From an uncultured Roseburia sp. (lineage in GTDB: Bacteria; Bacillota; Clostridia; Lachnospirales; Lachnospiraceae): a DNA stretch of 64,000 bases. The position numbers were made by a program, and so were the translations under genes. The notes beneath the pieces are model-generated. The model was not told the origin of the DNA, did not search any database, and saw nothing but the letters and a program-made list of their open reading frames with translations. Positions 1 through 9,556 of the stretch are shown one piece after another; the stretch's first letter is position 1; each line of letters starts with the position of its first letter. The stretch is from positions 1 to 64,000 of the forward strand of contig CAKRDK010000010.1 in assembly GCA_934309475.1 (NCBI GenBank), given 5' to 3'.

Positions 1-25
1 TCGTTGTCTCAGCGACAACTTCTAT

Positions 26-54
26 ATCTTATCAAAAACTTTCGTTTCTGTCAA
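26..54 (-). promoter_or_regulatory. Tandem promoter 3 of 3 (leftward)
   Basis: On the minus strand, TTGACA at 49-54 and TAAGAT at 26-31 are separated by 17 bases. The predicted start is near 19, so the transcript leaves the window. A short hairpin (GTTGTC/GACAAC, 4-20) follows at once. This is the last of three equally well-formed promoters, an arrangement typical of rRNA operons. The transcribed gene itself is outside the window. Confidence 0.85.
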
Positions 55-187
55 GAACTTTTTTATTTTTCTTTTTGAACTTATCTGTTCAAAAAAACTT
101 TGTGCGACGGATTTCTTCCTGTTGGTCAAGTAATCAAACTTCCATGTCGGTCTTGCCGTCTGCTTCTGTGTTGTAAGAAGCTTTGCT

Positions 188-216
188 ATTATATCAGATG
201 CAAACTTTGTTGTCAA
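188..216 (-). promoter_or_regulatory. Tandem promoter 2 of 3 (leftward)
   Basis: A perfect consensus sigma-A promoter on the minus strand: TTGACA at 211-216, a 17-base spacer, TATAAT at 188-193. The predicted start is near 181. The open frame lying across 22-219 is explained by this promoter array rather than by coding. Confidence 0.88.
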
Positions 217-316
217 CATCTTTTTCGCTTTTTCAAAAACTTTTTCAGAAGCTTTCCAGCTCTGCTTTAAGTCGTTTTTGATTCCGCTTTGCTTGCTCTC
301 ACGAGTTAGCTTGATA

Positions 317-345
317 ATATTACCACCATTCTAAATCTATGTCAA
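317..345 (-). promoter_or_regulatory. Tandem promoter 1 of 3 (leftward)
   Basis: Minus-strand TTGACA at 340-345, a 17-base spacer and TAATAT at 317-322. It is the most upstream of the three promoters. The whole 1-409 stretch is AT-rich and I see no convincing gene in it. Confidence 0.8.
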
Positions 346-409
346 CATAAATTTGATAAATTTCTTTGATATTTTTTATTATCCTGTCCAACTGTTTTTC
401 TCAATAATA

Positions 410-447
410 AGATATTGGGGGTACAGTCCTCTGCACCCCCAATATCT
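410..447 (-). terminator. Hairpin closing the CvpA operon
   Basis: A perfect 13-base inverted repeat (AGATATTGGGGGT at 410-422 with its complement at 435-447), with a further CAG/CTG pairing inside. It sits just beyond the stop of the cvpA-like gene and before the leftward promoters, so it probably insulates them. The T tract is weak, so terminator strength is uncertain. Confidence 0.6.
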
Positions 448-496
448 ATTGTTCTTCTTCTATTTATTATTGCAATTTTTTTGATAAAATCCCAGC

Positions 497-1186
497 CTAC
501 AGCAATAGCAATATCGGATTATTCTGGTACAGGAATGTCAAAAGCGGATTTTCCTGTATATAGGAATAAAGACCTTTTCCCACATCACTTGATGCACATA
601 ATGCAATCAAAAACATCCCAAGCCAGATGAAAACCATCCCGTACAACGCTCCTGCAACCGTGCCAAGTCCCTGATTCACACCATGAATAATCGGTATCTC
701 GGAAACAATCCCCAAAACGCCCTGTATCAGCGCAAACAGGATAAGCGCTAATACAAGTGCTAAGAAAAAGGAGATTCCTTTTATAATGAATGTTGTCAAC
801 ACATTTGCAATCTGCTGATAGATTCCGCTTTGTTCTATCACTTCATTTGCAGTGCCCGTCACCTGCTGCTGCAATTTTTCCAAGACAGAATCCGGAAGGC
901 TGATTCCTAGTTCTTCTAATGTGTTTTGTCCGGCATCCGTTCCCGTCTCACTCACTTTTTCCTGACCGGTACTTCTCAGACGCGTCTCACATTCTTTTTC
1001 AATCTTGTCTGCAAGCGCTGTATGCTCTGTGAGATAGGCTGCAATATACGGCGATGACCATGTCACAAATGCAAACATTAGAATCCACGCCACAAGCGAA
1101 AATGCAATCCTCAAAAATCCTTTGCGGTATCCACGATATATGCTTAATCCTAAAATCAATATTACTACGATAAATAACCAGTTCAT
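497..1186 (-). CDS. CvpA family membrane protein
   Basis: A 229-residue integral membrane protein of the CvpA (colicin V production) family. It has an N-terminal hydrophobic helix followed by the typical YRGYRKGF turn, a second helix near residues 30-55, a soluble charged segment (about 60-120), then two hydrophobic stretches near 130-160 and 180-200. The start follows AAGGAAGGATACAAATG. It is the last gene of a leftward operon with the DUF5711 and LysM proteins and is 12 bases from its neighbour. The family is linked to envelope functions, but the molecular role here is unknown. Confidence 0.85.
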   Translation of the reverse strand: MNWLFIVVILILGLSIYRGYRKGFLRIAFSLVAWILMFAFVTWSSPYIAAYLTEHTALADKIEKECETRLRSTGQEKVSETGTDAGQNTLEELGISLPDSVLEKLQQQVTGTANEVIEQSGIYQQIANVLTTFIIKGISFFLALVLALILFALIQGVLGIVSEIPIIHGVNQGLGTVAGALYGMVFIWLGMFLIALCASSDVGKGLYSYIQENPLLTFLYQNNPILLLL

Positions 1187-1198
1187 TTGTATCCTTCC

Positions 1199-2392
1199 TT
1201 ACTTCAATCGGACATTTTCTGTCACTCCGTCAAGAATGAATGTATAATTCCTGTCCGTACCTCCCGGAATCACCCGGTATAAATCTTTGTCAAAATCATA
1301 ATGGAATTTGAAAATTCCACGGATTGTATAAAGTTCGCACGCATTTGCATTCCGAATACAGATTTCGTTATTGGACAAAAATTCAACACTTTCATATTCC
1401 ATGGAAAAGTCACGCTCCATGATGGCTGTTCCTTTCATATTATATACCGTCATATGCCGTGTCACTTCTTCATCGTCATTGCTGGTGATGATTCCAAAAT
1501 AATCCTGATTGAAGAAAACACTTTTCACTTCTTTTTCTGGAAATATCTCTTCCTTCACCTGCGGCTTCTGCGTTCCCTCGAAAATAACAATCTCATTTCC
1601 GCCAAACGCAAGCATCTGGTCACTCGATACGAACTCTATCTCCGGAAAAACTGCATTGGAATAAGAATAGGTTCCCACGCAGTTATCAATCTCGTTCTGG
1701 CCTACGGAGCCAAAATTATAAAAAGCGATTGTAGTTTTAATGTCTCCGTCATTGATGTCTATCATCGACACCGCCATCTTCTGCGCATCCGATGACAATG
1801 CCATTGCGATTGGATAACCGCCCTTTTCGCTATGTATCTCGCCGGATGCAAGGTCGCCGCCTTTTTTATCATATAGGCGCAAATATGCGGTCGCATCCTC
1901 CTGCATCAGAACGGCTACCGTTCCCTGACTGGCGATGCAGACCTGCTGGATTGCCATTGTCGTCTCAATGCTCCCCTGCAGCCCCTCCGCCGTCATTATG
2001 TATATCTGATTCCCGCCTTCGTCATAAATCGCGAAGTATCCGTCACAGACATCTATCATCGGTTTTGCCATCTCAAATGCCTGACTCCAGATATATTCAT
2101 TGTCCTCATTCGTATAAAATGCCCCGTCATTGCTATACTTTAAGATATTGCCCTGAAATTCTTCAAACATAGTTGCCTGTGTGTCTGCACGTTCCGTGCT
2201 CGAACGCACTTCGTAATCGTCATACGTCTTCAGTGAAAAGTAAAAGCCCGTGCCTGCCACAACAAGCAGTACCGCGGCAATCACTGTTATCATTCGTTTT
2301 GCTATCTTTTTCCGGTGTTCACGGAGCTTTTTCTCGTACTCCTCCATATCCATTTCCACCGTACGGAATCCATTTTTTCCTGTGTCTGCCAT
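1199..2392 (-). CDS. DUF5711 family membrane-anchored protein
   Basis: A 397-residue protein with a cytoplasmic basic N-terminus (residues 1-32), one membrane helix at about 33-53, and a large extracytoplasmic part rich in short beta-strands. The spaced repeats of the type GNEIVIFEG and YDKKGG suggest a propeller-like fold. I recognise it as DUF5711, whose function is not known. A strong AAAGGAG lies 6 bases before the ATG. It sits between a LysM protein and CvpA in one operon, which suggests a cell-envelope role. That role is inferred from context only. Confidence 0.8.
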   Translation of the reverse strand: MADTGKNGFRTVEMDMEEYEKKLREHRKKIAKRMITVIAAVLLVVAGTGFYFSLKTYDDYEVRSSTERADTQATMFEEFQGNILKYSNDGAFYTNEDNEYIWSQAFEMAKPMIDVCDGYFAIYDEGGNQIYIMTAEGLQGSIETTMAIQQVCIASQGTVAVLMQEDATAYLRLYDKKGGDLASGEIHSEKGGYPIAMALSSDAQKMAVSMIDINDGDIKTTIAFYNFGSVGQNEIDNCVGTYSYSNAVFPEIEFVSSDQMLAFGGNEIVIFEGTQKPQVKEEIFPEKEVKSVFFNQDYFGIITSNDDEEVTRHMTVYNMKGTAIMERDFSMEYESVEFLSNNEICIRNANACELYTIRGIFKFHYDFDKDLYRVIPGGTDRNYTFILDGVTENVRLK

Positions 2393-2485
2393 TCGTTCTC
2401 CTTTATACTTTCCGTTCCTTACACCTGACTGTGTTCTTCTTATTTTCGCTTATTATAACACATCCATGTCTCTAATTCATCTTAA

Positions 2486-3874
2486 TTATTTCGGAAGTGT
2501 CAGATACTGTCCCTCGTATATTTCATCGGAATTCTCGATTCCATTTGCCTCACAGATTTTATCCATCATTGCGGTCGTCTGGTATACCTTTAAGCAGATT
2601 CCCTCCAGATTGTCCCCCTGCTGCACAATGTAATATCCCTGTTCCAGATAAGTCTGCGTTTCCGATACTGCCGCCGTCTGCGCGGTCTCATCTCCGGTCG
2701 AAGCTTCTGCCGCCGCGGTTCCATCTGTCTCCGCTGCCGCCTGCACGGTCTCGTCCTGTTGCGCTTCTTGTGTTGCAGTCTCTGCCGTATCTTGCGCATT
2801 TTGCGCTGCAGTCTCCGCCGTCTGTTGCACATCTTGTGCTGCAGTCTCTGCCGTATCCTCCGTCTGAGCCGCCTCCGTTGCGGTCTGCGTATCCGACACC
2901 CGGCTCTCCAGGCTGCTGTTTATTTTTTCGACCTCAATCTTTTCCTGCGTCGTCTCCTCGGTCACTTCCTCTGTCCCGCCAAACATGGTTTGCGCAACAT
3001 TCATTTGCGCAATTGTCTCACTCATTTTGCGCATCTGCGAGTTGTTCTGATATGCTGCTACAATCAAAACGAGTGCAATCGCAGCCAGAAGATACGTCGG
3101 CGAAAAATGAAATCCTTCCTTATTTTCTTCCGCTTCAAGCGTTTGTGCACGGAATTTTCCAGCATTTTCCTTATTTTTTGCTGTTTGGGTATCCGCAGCA
3201 ACTTCTTTTTCCGGCACCGCATTCTCCTCTTCCCAGAAAATACGTTCCAAATCAGTCTCGACCGTCGCATGCTCTATCGTGACATCCGCCCTCGGCATTT
3301 CATCCTCGATTGCCGCCAGCGACTTTTTATCATGGTAAAGATAAAACCCTTCCCGCCTACGCAGTCTTCCCTGTCTGCTACAATAAAAATTTTCTTCTTT
3401 TTCCATGGAATCCAGCAGGAAAAGCACCTGATGCTTGCCGCCAAAATGCGTAATGTGAACGCCAATCAGCCGGTCGGTCAGGCTCGGCGCACTGTCCTTA
3501 ATGTCCATTGCCCAGCCGACTACAATCATTTCTTCGGAGAATTTTTTCATGCGCTGGAACACATATCCCCATGTCTTGTCATTCCAGACCGGAACTCCGT
3601 CTAAATATGTAATCTCCTCTATCTCAATCGCCGATTCCACAAAAACACATTTCTGCCCGGCATAATTTTCAATTTTTCCAAGGAGAACAAATACTTTCCG
3701 TCCTTCTCCGAATACCGTTTCTCCCCAGCCTGTCTGCCGGTGCAGGTACTGATACACTTTTTCTTCCAGATAAATGCGGTCCCCCACGTCCGCATTTCCT
3801 ATCTGACGTATCTCTTTTGGCAGCCCATTCTCTTTTGTACCCGTTTCGTTTTCATCCCGGATAATTTCAATCAT
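2486..3874 (-). CDS. LysM-domain envelope protein
   Basis: A 462-residue protein in four parts. The N-terminal globular domain (about 1-190) looks like a JAB/MPN-type fold. An acidic linker follows, then one membrane helix (about 262-280). A long Ala/Gln/Thr/Glu-rich stalk (about 310-410) leads to a C-terminal LysM domain (YYIVQQGDNLEGICLKVY onward) that should bind peptidoglycan. I chose the ATG at 3874 because AGGAAAG lies 8 bases upstream; a TTG six bases earlier would leave almost no spacing. It heads an operon with DUF5711 and cvpA. The catalytic status of the N-terminal domain is unknown. Confidence 0.75.
   Translation of the reverse strand: MIEIIRDENETGTKENGLPKEIRQIGNADVGDRIYLEEKVYQYLHRQTGWGETVFGEGRKVFVLLGKIENYAGQKCVFVESAIEIEEITYLDGVPVWNDKTWGYVFQRMKKFSEEMIVVGWAMDIKDSAPSLTDRLIGVHITHFGGKHQVLFLLDSMEKEENFYCSRQGRLRRREGFYLYHDKKSLAAIEDEMPRADVTIEHATVETDLERIFWEEENAVPEKEVAADTQTAKNKENAGKFRAQTLEAEENKEGFHFSPTYLLAAIALVLIVAAYQNNSQMRKMSETIAQMNVAQTMFGGTEEVTEETTQEKIEVEKINSSLESRVSDTQTATEAAQTEDTAETAAQDVQQTAETAAQNAQDTAETATQEAQQDETVQAAAETDGTAAAEASTGDETAQTAAVSETQTYLEQGYYIVQQGDNLEGICLKVYQTTAMMDKICEANGIENSDEIYEGQYLTLPK
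2755..2853 (-). repeat. Three 33-bp tandem repeats in the LysM-protein stalk
   Basis: Three imperfect 33-base units (2755-2787, 2788-2820, 2821-2853) encode 11-residue repeats of the form TAETAAQxAQx in the stalk. Such in-frame units readily expand or contract, changing stalk length without breaking the gene. Confidence 0.8.
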
Positions 3875-4031
3875 GCCCAAATCTTTCCTTTCTCTTCTTG
3901 CGGACAGGTGTCTGCCGCCAGGTATTTTCCCTTGTGGCGCGTTTCCGTATCCTTCCTTTTCAAAGAAAAATGTAGCATATTTTCCACTCTTTTTTTGACG
4001 ATTTACTGTCGGCTTTCCAAAAACTTTTCGA

Positions 4032-4073
4032 CACGAAAAAAGGAAAAGAACCAGACTTTTCCCTTGTCTGATT
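4032..4073 (-). terminator. Terminator of the transketolase operon
   Basis: On the minus strand AATCAGAC (4066-4073) pairs with GTCTGGTT (4049-4056), with one U-G pair and a 9-base loop. A T-rich tail containing TTTTTT follows. It lies downstream of the transketolase C-terminal gene. Confidence 0.75.
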
Positions 4074-4141
4074 CTCTCCCTCTTTTTTTCCTGTAATTTT
4101 GTCCGTTTTTATGTTAGTTTATACAAGCTTTTGCCGTACAA

Positions 4142-5089
4142 TTATTTTGCCTGTACAAATGCTTTTACTTTCTCATAAATGCTCTGTGCATCAAGTCCGT
4201 ATTTTTTGATAAGTTCCACTGCCGGACCGGATTCCCCAAAGGTATCGTTCACGCCGATTTTCAATACCTTAGTTGGTGCCTGCTCACTTAAGACGTCGCA
4301 GACTGCACTTCCAAGTCCGCCGATGACGGAATGTTCTTCTACGGTTACGACTTTTCCTGTCTTTGTTGCAGATTTAACTACAAGTTCATTATCTAATGGT
4401 TTAATCGTATGGATGTTGATAATCTCCGCATGGATTCCGTCTGCTTCTAACAATTTTCCTGCTTCAAGCGCCTCGTTTACTTCAAGTCCTGTTGCAAAAA
4501 TGGTAACGTCTGTTCCTTCTTTTAAAACAACACCTTTTCCAATCTCAAATTTGTAGGTCTCAGGGTCGTTGATAACCGGAATCGCAAGACGTCCGAAACG
4601 AAGGTAAACCGGTCCCACATAGTCGTAAGCTGCTTTTACGGCTGCTCTTGCTTCTGTGTCATCGGATGGATTAATCACTACCATTCCCGGGATTGCGCGC
4701 ATCAATGCAATATCTTCTAAACACTGATGTGTTGCGCCGTCTTCTCCGACAGAGATACCGGCATGGGTTGCACCGATTTTTACATTTAAGTGTGGATAAC
4801 CGATTGCGTTACGAACCTGCTCATAGGCACGTCCTGCTGCAAACATGGCAAAAGAACTGATAAACGGTACTTTTCCACAGGTTGCAAGTCCTGCTGCGAT
4901 TCCTGTCATATTGGCTTCTGCGATTCCAATATCCCAGTGGCGCTCCGGAAATGCTTTTTTAAAGATACCGGTCTTGGTTGCGCCTGCTAAGTCTGCGTCT
5001 AATACAATTAAGTCTTCATGTTCTTTTCCGATTTCAACTAAAGCATTACCATAGCTTTCTCTTGTTGCGATTTTCTTTACTTCTGACAT
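4142..5089 (-). CDS. Transketolase, C-terminal subunit
   Basis: A 315-residue subunit holding the pyrimidine-binding and C-terminal domains of a split transketolase, which moves two-carbon units between sugar phosphates in the non-oxidative pentose phosphate pathway. Visible family features are DADLAGATKTGIFKKAFPER near the N-terminus, GIAEANMTGIAAGLA with the Glu expected to activate thiamine diphosphate, and a transketolase C-terminal domain from about residue 185. Its start overlaps the end of the N-terminal subunit gene by 13 bases, so the two are probably translationally coupled. Equal stoichiometry is expected. Confidence 0.93.
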   Translation of the reverse strand: MSEVKKIATRESYGNALVEIGKEHEDLIVLDADLAGATKTGIFKKAFPERHWDIGIAEANMTGIAAGLATCGKVPFISSFAMFAAGRAYEQVRNAIGYPHLNVKIGATHAGISVGEDGATHQCLEDIALMRAIPGMVVINPSDDTEARAAVKAAYDYVGPVYLRFGRLAIPVINDPETYKFEIGKGVVLKEGTDVTIFATGLEVNEALEAGKLLEADGIHAEIINIHTIKPLDNELVVKSATKTGKVVTVEEHSVIGGLGSAVCDVLSEQAPTKVLKIGVNDTFGESGPAVELIKKYGLDAQSIYEKVKAFVQAK

Positions 5090-5913
5090 AATGCTTCACC
5101 TACTTTCTCTAAATCTGCCATTGCAACTGCATACTGCTCATCGTTTGGAGCTTTTCCGTGCCAGTCACATTCGTTTTCCATGAAGGAAACATCTTTTCCT
5201 TTTAATGTCTTTGCGATGATTGCGGTCGGCTGTCCCTTTGTCTCACGTGCCTCTTTCATGGCTGCGCGGATTTCGTCAAAGTCATTTCCATTGATATTGA
5301 TGACATGGAAATTAAATGCCTCGAACTTCTTGTCGATTGGGTATGGAGAACATACTTCATCGATAGTTCCATCAATCTGCAAGTTGTTATTATCTACAAT
5401 CACACAGAGGTTGTCCAGTTTACGGAATCCAGCCCACATAGCTGCTTCCCAGATCTGTCCCTCTTCAATCTCTCCGTCTCCGCAAAGTGCGTAAACACGG
5501 TAATCTTTCTGGTCAAATTTTCCTGCTGCTGCCATTCCGACTGCAACAGAAAGTCCCTGTCCTAAAGAACCACTAGACATATCAACTCCCGGAATGTGCT
5601 TCATATCCGGATGTCCCTGCAAATAAGATCCTGTATGACGAAGCGTTGTCAAATCTTCTTTCGGGAAAAATCCTCTCTGCGCAAGTGTAGCATAAAGTCC
5701 CGGTGCTACATGTCCTTTTGATAAGACAAAACGGTCACGGTCTTCCATCTTCGGATTCTTCGGATCAATGTTCATCTCCTCAAAATACAGATAAGTAAAG
5801 ATGTCTGCTGCAGAAAGTGATCCACCCGGATGTCCGGACTTTGCACTGTGTACTGCTGTGACGATACCCTTACGAATTTCATTTGCTGTGATTTGTAATT
5901 CTAAGTTTGTCAT
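5077..5913 (-). CDS. Transketolase, N-terminal subunit
   Basis: A 278-residue thiamine diphosphate-binding half of a split transketolase. It shows SGHPGGSLSAADIF near residues 27-40 and the diphosphate-binding motif starting GDGEIEEGQIWEA with the later NNLQIDG segment. It works with the C-terminal subunit encoded immediately downstream. AAAGGA precedes the ATG by 7 bases. Split transketolases of this kind are common in Clostridia and archaea. The reaction assignment follows from family membership, not from sequence detail. Confidence 0.93.
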   Translation of the reverse strand: MTNLELQITANEIRKGIVTAVHSAKSGHPGGSLSAADIFTYLYFEEMNIDPKNPKMEDRDRFVLSKGHVAPGLYATLAQRGFFPKEDLTTLRHTGSYLQGHPDMKHIPGVDMSSGSLGQGLSVAVGMAAAGKFDQKDYRVYALCGDGEIEEGQIWEAAMWAGFRKLDNLCVIVDNNNLQIDGTIDEVCSPYPIDKKFEAFNFHVININGNDFDEIRAAMKEARETKGQPTAIIAKTLKGKDVSFMENECDWHGKAPNDEQYAVAMADLEKVGEALCQK

Positions 5914-5981
5914 CGTAATTCCTTTCTCTTGGTTCTTTTGAACCGGTTTTATTTATCTTAACCTGCTCCCCGTAGGTTCCC

Positions 5982-6578
5982 CTATAATTCGGTTCTTCCC
6001 TCAAGGGCGCGAAGTAAAGTTACCTCATCAATATACTCTAAATCGCCGCCAACCGGCACGCCGCTCGCGATTCGCGTTACCTTAATTCCGGTCGGTTTTA
6101 TCAGCTTGCTGATATACATTGCAGTTGTTTCCCCCTCCAAGCTCGAGTTCGTGGCAATAATTACCTCGTCAACATCCTGCTCTAAGCGCTGAATCAGTTC
6201 TTTTAACCGGATATCATTGGGACCGATTCCAAGCATCGGCGAAATTGCTCCGTGAAGTACATGATAGACACCGTCAAACTTTCCCGTCTTCTCATACGCC
6301 GCAAGATCCCTTGTATTCTCCACCACCATAATCACTTTATGGTTTCTTGCCGGGTCTTTACAAATCGGGCAAAGTTCATCATCTGTGAGTGTAAAACATT
6401 CCTTGCAGTAGCGGATATTGCGCCGTGCATCTATGATTGCATGCGACAGGCTCTCCACCTGCTCTACGGGCATATTTAAAATATGAAATGCTAATCGTTG
6501 CGCAGATTTCGCACCAATTCCCGGTAACCCGGACAATTCTTCAATTAATTTGCTGATTTGGCTGCTGTAATAATCCAC
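5982..6578 (-). CDS. recR: Recombination protein RecR
   Basis: A 198-residue DNA-binding recombination mediator that works with RecO and RecF in gap repair. The order is helix-hairpin-helix ([19 protein letters not shown], residues 15-33), a four-cysteine zinc finger ([16 protein letters not shown], about 58-73), and a Toprim domain with [12 protein letters not shown] and [14 protein letters not shown]. The start is GTG. In most Firmicutes recR directly follows dnaX-ybaB. Here an opposite-strand gene (DUF6062) sits between them, so recR needs its own promoter. Confidence 0.96.
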   Translation of the reverse strand: MDYYSSQISKLIEELSGLPGIGAKSAQRLAFHILNMPVEQVESLSHAIIDARRNIRYCKECFTLTDDELCPICKDPARNHKVIMVVENTRDLAAYEKTGKFDGVYHVLHGAISPMLGIGPNDIRLKELIQRLEQDVDEVIIATNSSLEGETTAMYISKLIKPTGIKVTRIASGVPVGGDLEYIDEVTLLRALEGRTEL

Positions 6579-6733
6579 ACCAATGACCTGCCTTTCTTTC
6601 TGTCTTTACATACTTTATTATCTTACTTGAAAAAATTTCGTTTTACAAGACGGTATTTGCTTTTTCCTGAAAAATAGCATATGCTTTTGCTATTGAATAC
6701 ATTATTACACTACCAAAAATGAAGGAGTCTTAT

Positions 6734-7501
6734 ATGAAGGAAAATATTGCTACCATTCCATTAATAGATGCTTTTAAGGCGGGTGATGAGTGTCCGTTTT
6801 GCAATTTGGAGCGGGCTGCGGAGCAGCACGCGGTATCGTTTATTCTTGGTTCTGCTTATATGGAGGATGACATCCGTATGCAGACGGATGAACTCGGCTT
6901 CTGCCGCCACCATTATAAAATGATGTACGATTATGGGAATCGTCTGGGAAGTGCGTTGATTCTGAGTACGCATCTACGGAAATTAAATCAGGAATTAGCA
7001 AAAGAGTTAAAAGATTTTACACCGGGAAAAGCCGGTCTTTTTGACCGCATGAAAAGAACGGATGCCGATTCAAAGCACCCGAAAACCACTCTCGGTGCAT
7101 GGCTTTTGGAGAAGGAAGAGTCCTGTTATGTCTGCGACCATTTTCACAAAATCTACAACCGCTATCTGGATACGTTTTTCAGCCTGTACCAGAAAAATGA
7201 GGAATTCCGCGAGCTTTTTTTGAACAGCAAGGGCTTTTGCGTTCCACATTTCCGCGACTTAATCGAATCCGCGGAAAATAAGTTAAGTGATGCGCAGAAA
7301 AAAGAGTTCTATCCGGCTGCCTTTTCACTGATGCAGAATAACCTGCAGCGATTGCAGGAGGAAGTATCCTGGTTTGTTGAGAAAAATGACCACCGCAACA
7401 AGGATAAAGACTGGGGCAATTCTGCCGACAGCATCCAGCGCGCCATGCAAAAATGCGCGAGCGGTTACCCGGCAGACCCGGCGTTCAAAATGAAGTTGTA
7501 A
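6734..7501 (+). CDS. DUF6062 family protein
   Basis: A 255-residue soluble protein of DUF6062, function unknown. It contains two Cys/His clusters, CPFCNLE at about residues 18-24 with CRHHY at about 57-61, and CYVCDHFHKIY near 130 with CVPHF near 170. The layout suggests metal binding. I chose the ATG at 6734 because AAGGAG is 6 bases upstream; an earlier ATG at 6719 overlaps that site. The gene is on the plus strand inside an otherwise leftward dnaX-ybaB-recR neighbourhood. Confidence 0.75.
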   Translation: MKENIATIPLIDAFKAGDECPFCNLERAAEQHAVSFILGSAYMEDDIRMQTDELGFCRHHYKMMYDYGNRLGSALILSTHLRKLNQELAKELKDFTPGKAGLFDRMKRTDADSKHPKTTLGAWLLEKEESCYVCDHFHKIYNRYLDTFFSLYQKNEEFRELFLNSKGFCVPHFRDLIESAENKLSDAQKKEFYPAAFSLMQNNLQRLQEEVSWFVEKNDHRNKDKDWGNSADSIQRAMQKCASGYPADPAFKMKL

Positions 7502-7519
7502 TTTCCTAATTACATAAAA

Positions 7520-7565
7520 AATCAGGGTGCCAAAGGCAGCTTCCTAAGCTTCTGGCCCCCTGATT
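7520..7565. terminator. Bidirectional terminator between DUF6062 and ybaB
   Basis: AATCAGGG-T-GCC (7520-7531) pairs with GGC-C-CCCTGATT (7554-7565), leaving one mismatch and a long loop. T tracts follow on both strands (TTTTCTTATTTT to the right, TTTTTTATG to the left). It serves two convergent genes. Confidence 0.85.
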
Positions 7566-7581
7566 CTTTTCTTATTTTCTC

Positions 7582-7923
7582 TTAAAATGGAAGGCTTCCT
7601 AATCCTCCTGTGATTTTTGACATAGACTCAGAAGATTCTTCTTCTAACTTGCGAAGTGCTTCGTTGGTTGCTGCCATAATCAAGTCTTCTAACATTTCGA
7701 TATCATCCGGGTCAACAACTTCTTCGGACAATTTCACTTTTAAAATCTCTCTTTTGCCGGAAACGGTAACTTCTACAGCTCCGCCGCCTGCTGTTGCTGT
7801 AATCTCTTTTTCTTCTAATGCTTTCTGTGCCTCTTCCATCTGCTTCTGCATTTTCTGCGCCTGCTTCATCAGATTGTTCATATTACCAGGCATTCCTCCT
7901 GGAAATCCACCTCTTTTTGCCAT
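7582..7923 (-). CDS. YbaB/EbfC nucleoid-associated protein
   Basis: A 113-residue DNA-binding protein of the YbaB/EbfC family, which forms dimers that coat DNA. A Gly/Met-rich N-terminus ([18 protein letters not shown]) is followed by a helix rich in Lys/Gln ([21 protein letters not shown]), and the conserved [12 protein letters not shown] stretch lies near residue 75. I placed the start at MAKRGG because AGGAAA lies 8 bases upstream; the frame stays open further but without family similarity. It directly follows dnaX, the usual partner. Confidence 0.92.
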   Translation of the reverse strand: MAKRGGFPGGMPGNMNNLMKQAQKMQKQMEEAQKALEEKEITATAGGGAVEVTVSGKREILKVKLSEEVVDPDDIEMLEDLIMAATNEALRKLEEESSESMSKITGGLGSLPF

Positions 7924-7963
7924 TTTCTTATTTCCTTTCTCACTGTTTATTTGTATTGCGGAT

Positions 7964-9541
7964 TTAAAAATCCTCTTCTTCAATATCAAATTGAATCAAT
8001 TGTCTTAAGTCGGGATACACTTCCGCTCCCGGTCTTCCGCTGTCATTGAACTTCAGGAGAATCTCCACCTGTTTCTCAATACGGTTTGCAATCACCGTCT
8101 TAAACTCGTCAAGACATCCCGATCGGTTCTGATTGATGAATTCATATGCATTTTCATCATCAAATGTCAGCATCAGCGCTCCATTTGCTCCAAGCGTCGG
8201 ATTCGCTTTCTTTAAGTAGTTCCGCGGTATTCCGCCCATCTCCGACAGAATCGCATTCCAATTCGACATAACCTGTTTGATGTCGTCCGGAATCGCCTTC
8301 GGGAGTTCCGCCACCTTCACCGGTTCTACGGTGCCCGTCAAGGGTGTCTGCGCCATTCCTGCGCCCTGCGCTGCTGTCACAAATGTACCTGATTCCATTT
8401 TCTTCTCCAGAGAATCAATGCGGTCTATCAGTGACGTGTAGTCTTTTTCCATTTCTGGTTTACATAACTTGATAATTGCAATCTCAATCATAATACGCTT
8501 CTGGCTCGCATAACGTATCTGATTGCTTAATTCCGAGAAGATTCTTATGTAACGAATCAGGGTTGTCGCCTCGACCATCTCCGCTTCTTCCTTAAGCAGC
8601 GCAAGATTGTCCGCCGAAATATCTAAAATATCTTCCATATCGTCGGAGCTCTGCACCAGCAGAAGGTTACGAAGATACCAGGTAAAGTCTACCACAAACT
8701 GTCCCATTTCTCTACCCTCAATTACAAGTTCTTCGAGGGTTGCGATTGCGCCGGTGACATCTTTTGCCAATACCTGACGCAGCAAGCGGCTAAAAATCTC
8801 CGTGTCGACTGCCCCCAGGGTCTCTAATACTTTTTCATAGGTCAAATCCTGCCCCAGATAAAATGCAATACACTGGTCAAGCAGACTCAGCGCATCTCGC
8901 ATGGAGCCGTCACCTGCTTTTGCGACATAACGGATTGCTTTTTCCTCTACATTGATATTCTCTTCCTTCATCAGTTCCTGCAGTCTTGCCGCAATCGTGT
9001 CAATGGAAATTCTTCTGAAATCATAACGCTGGCAGCGCGACAAAATTGTAATCGGTATCTTATGCGCTTCCGTCGTCGCCAAAATAAAAATGACATAAGA
9101 CGGCGGCTCTTCTAACGTCTTTAAAAGTGCGTTGAACGCTCCTATCGACAGCATATGAACCTCGTCGATGATGTAGACTTTGTATTTTCCTTCGGTTGGA
9201 CGATATGCCACTTCTTCGCGTATCTCGCGGATATTATCTACACCGTTGTTAGACGCCGCATCAATCTCAATTACATTCATAGAAGTGCCCGCTGCAATGG
9301 CTTTGCAGGTCGGACACTCCCCACACGGACTTCCGTCTACCGGATGTTCACAGTTGACTGCTTTTGCAAAAATCTTCGCAATTGTTGTCTTTCCGGTTCC
9401 TCTTGTACCACAAAACAGATACGCATGTCCGATTCGGTCATGCTTAATCTGATTCTTCAGGGTCGTCACAATATGATCCTGCCCTTTTACATCCTCAAAT
9501 TCCTGTGGTCGGAATTTGCGATATAACGCCGTATACGACAT
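7964..9541 (-). CDS. dnaX: DNA polymerase III subunits gamma and tau
   Basis: A 525-residue clamp-loader ATPase. It carries Walker [13 protein letters not shown] (about 45-56), a zinc module with four Cys between about 64 and 80 ([18 protein letters not shown]), Walker [11 protein letters not shown], and sensor-1 ILATTE. The C-terminal region after about residue 370 matches domain III plus a short tau-like tail. Expressed with ybaB downstream and probably pfkA upstream (16-base gap). I found no sign of a slippery A-run frameshift site of the E. coli type. Confidence 0.95.
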   Translation of the reverse strand: MSYTALYRKFRPQEFEDVKGQDHIVTTLKNQIKHDRIGHAYLFCGTRGTGKTTIAKIFAKAVNCEHPVDGSPCGECPTCKAIAAGTSMNVIEIDAASNNGVDNIREIREEVAYRPTEGKYKVYIIDEVHMLSIGAFNALLKTLEEPPSYVIFILATTEAHKIPITILSRCQRYDFRRISIDTIAARLQELMKEENINVEEKAIRYVAKAGDGSMRDALSLLDQCIAFYLGQDLTYEKVLETLGAVDTEIFSRLLRQVLAKDVTGAIATLEELVIEGREMGQFVVDFTWYLRNLLLVQSSDDMEDILDISADNLALLKEEAEMVEATTLIRYIRIFSELSNQIRYASQKRIMIEIAIIKLCKPEMEKDYTSLIDRIDSLEKKMESGTFVTAAQGAGMAQTPLTGTVEPVKVAELPKAIPDDIKQVMSNWNAILSEMGGIPRNYLKKANPTLGANGALMLTFDDENAYEFINQNRSGCLDEFKTVIANRIEKQVEILLKFNDSGRPGAEVYPDLRQLIQFDIEEEDF

Positions 9542-9556
9542 CGAAAACTACCTCTC

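Noticed and set aside
22..219. 65-codon minus-strand open frame
   Set aside because: It runs through two of the tandem promoters and the spacer between them, has a basic low-complexity composition and no ribosome site.
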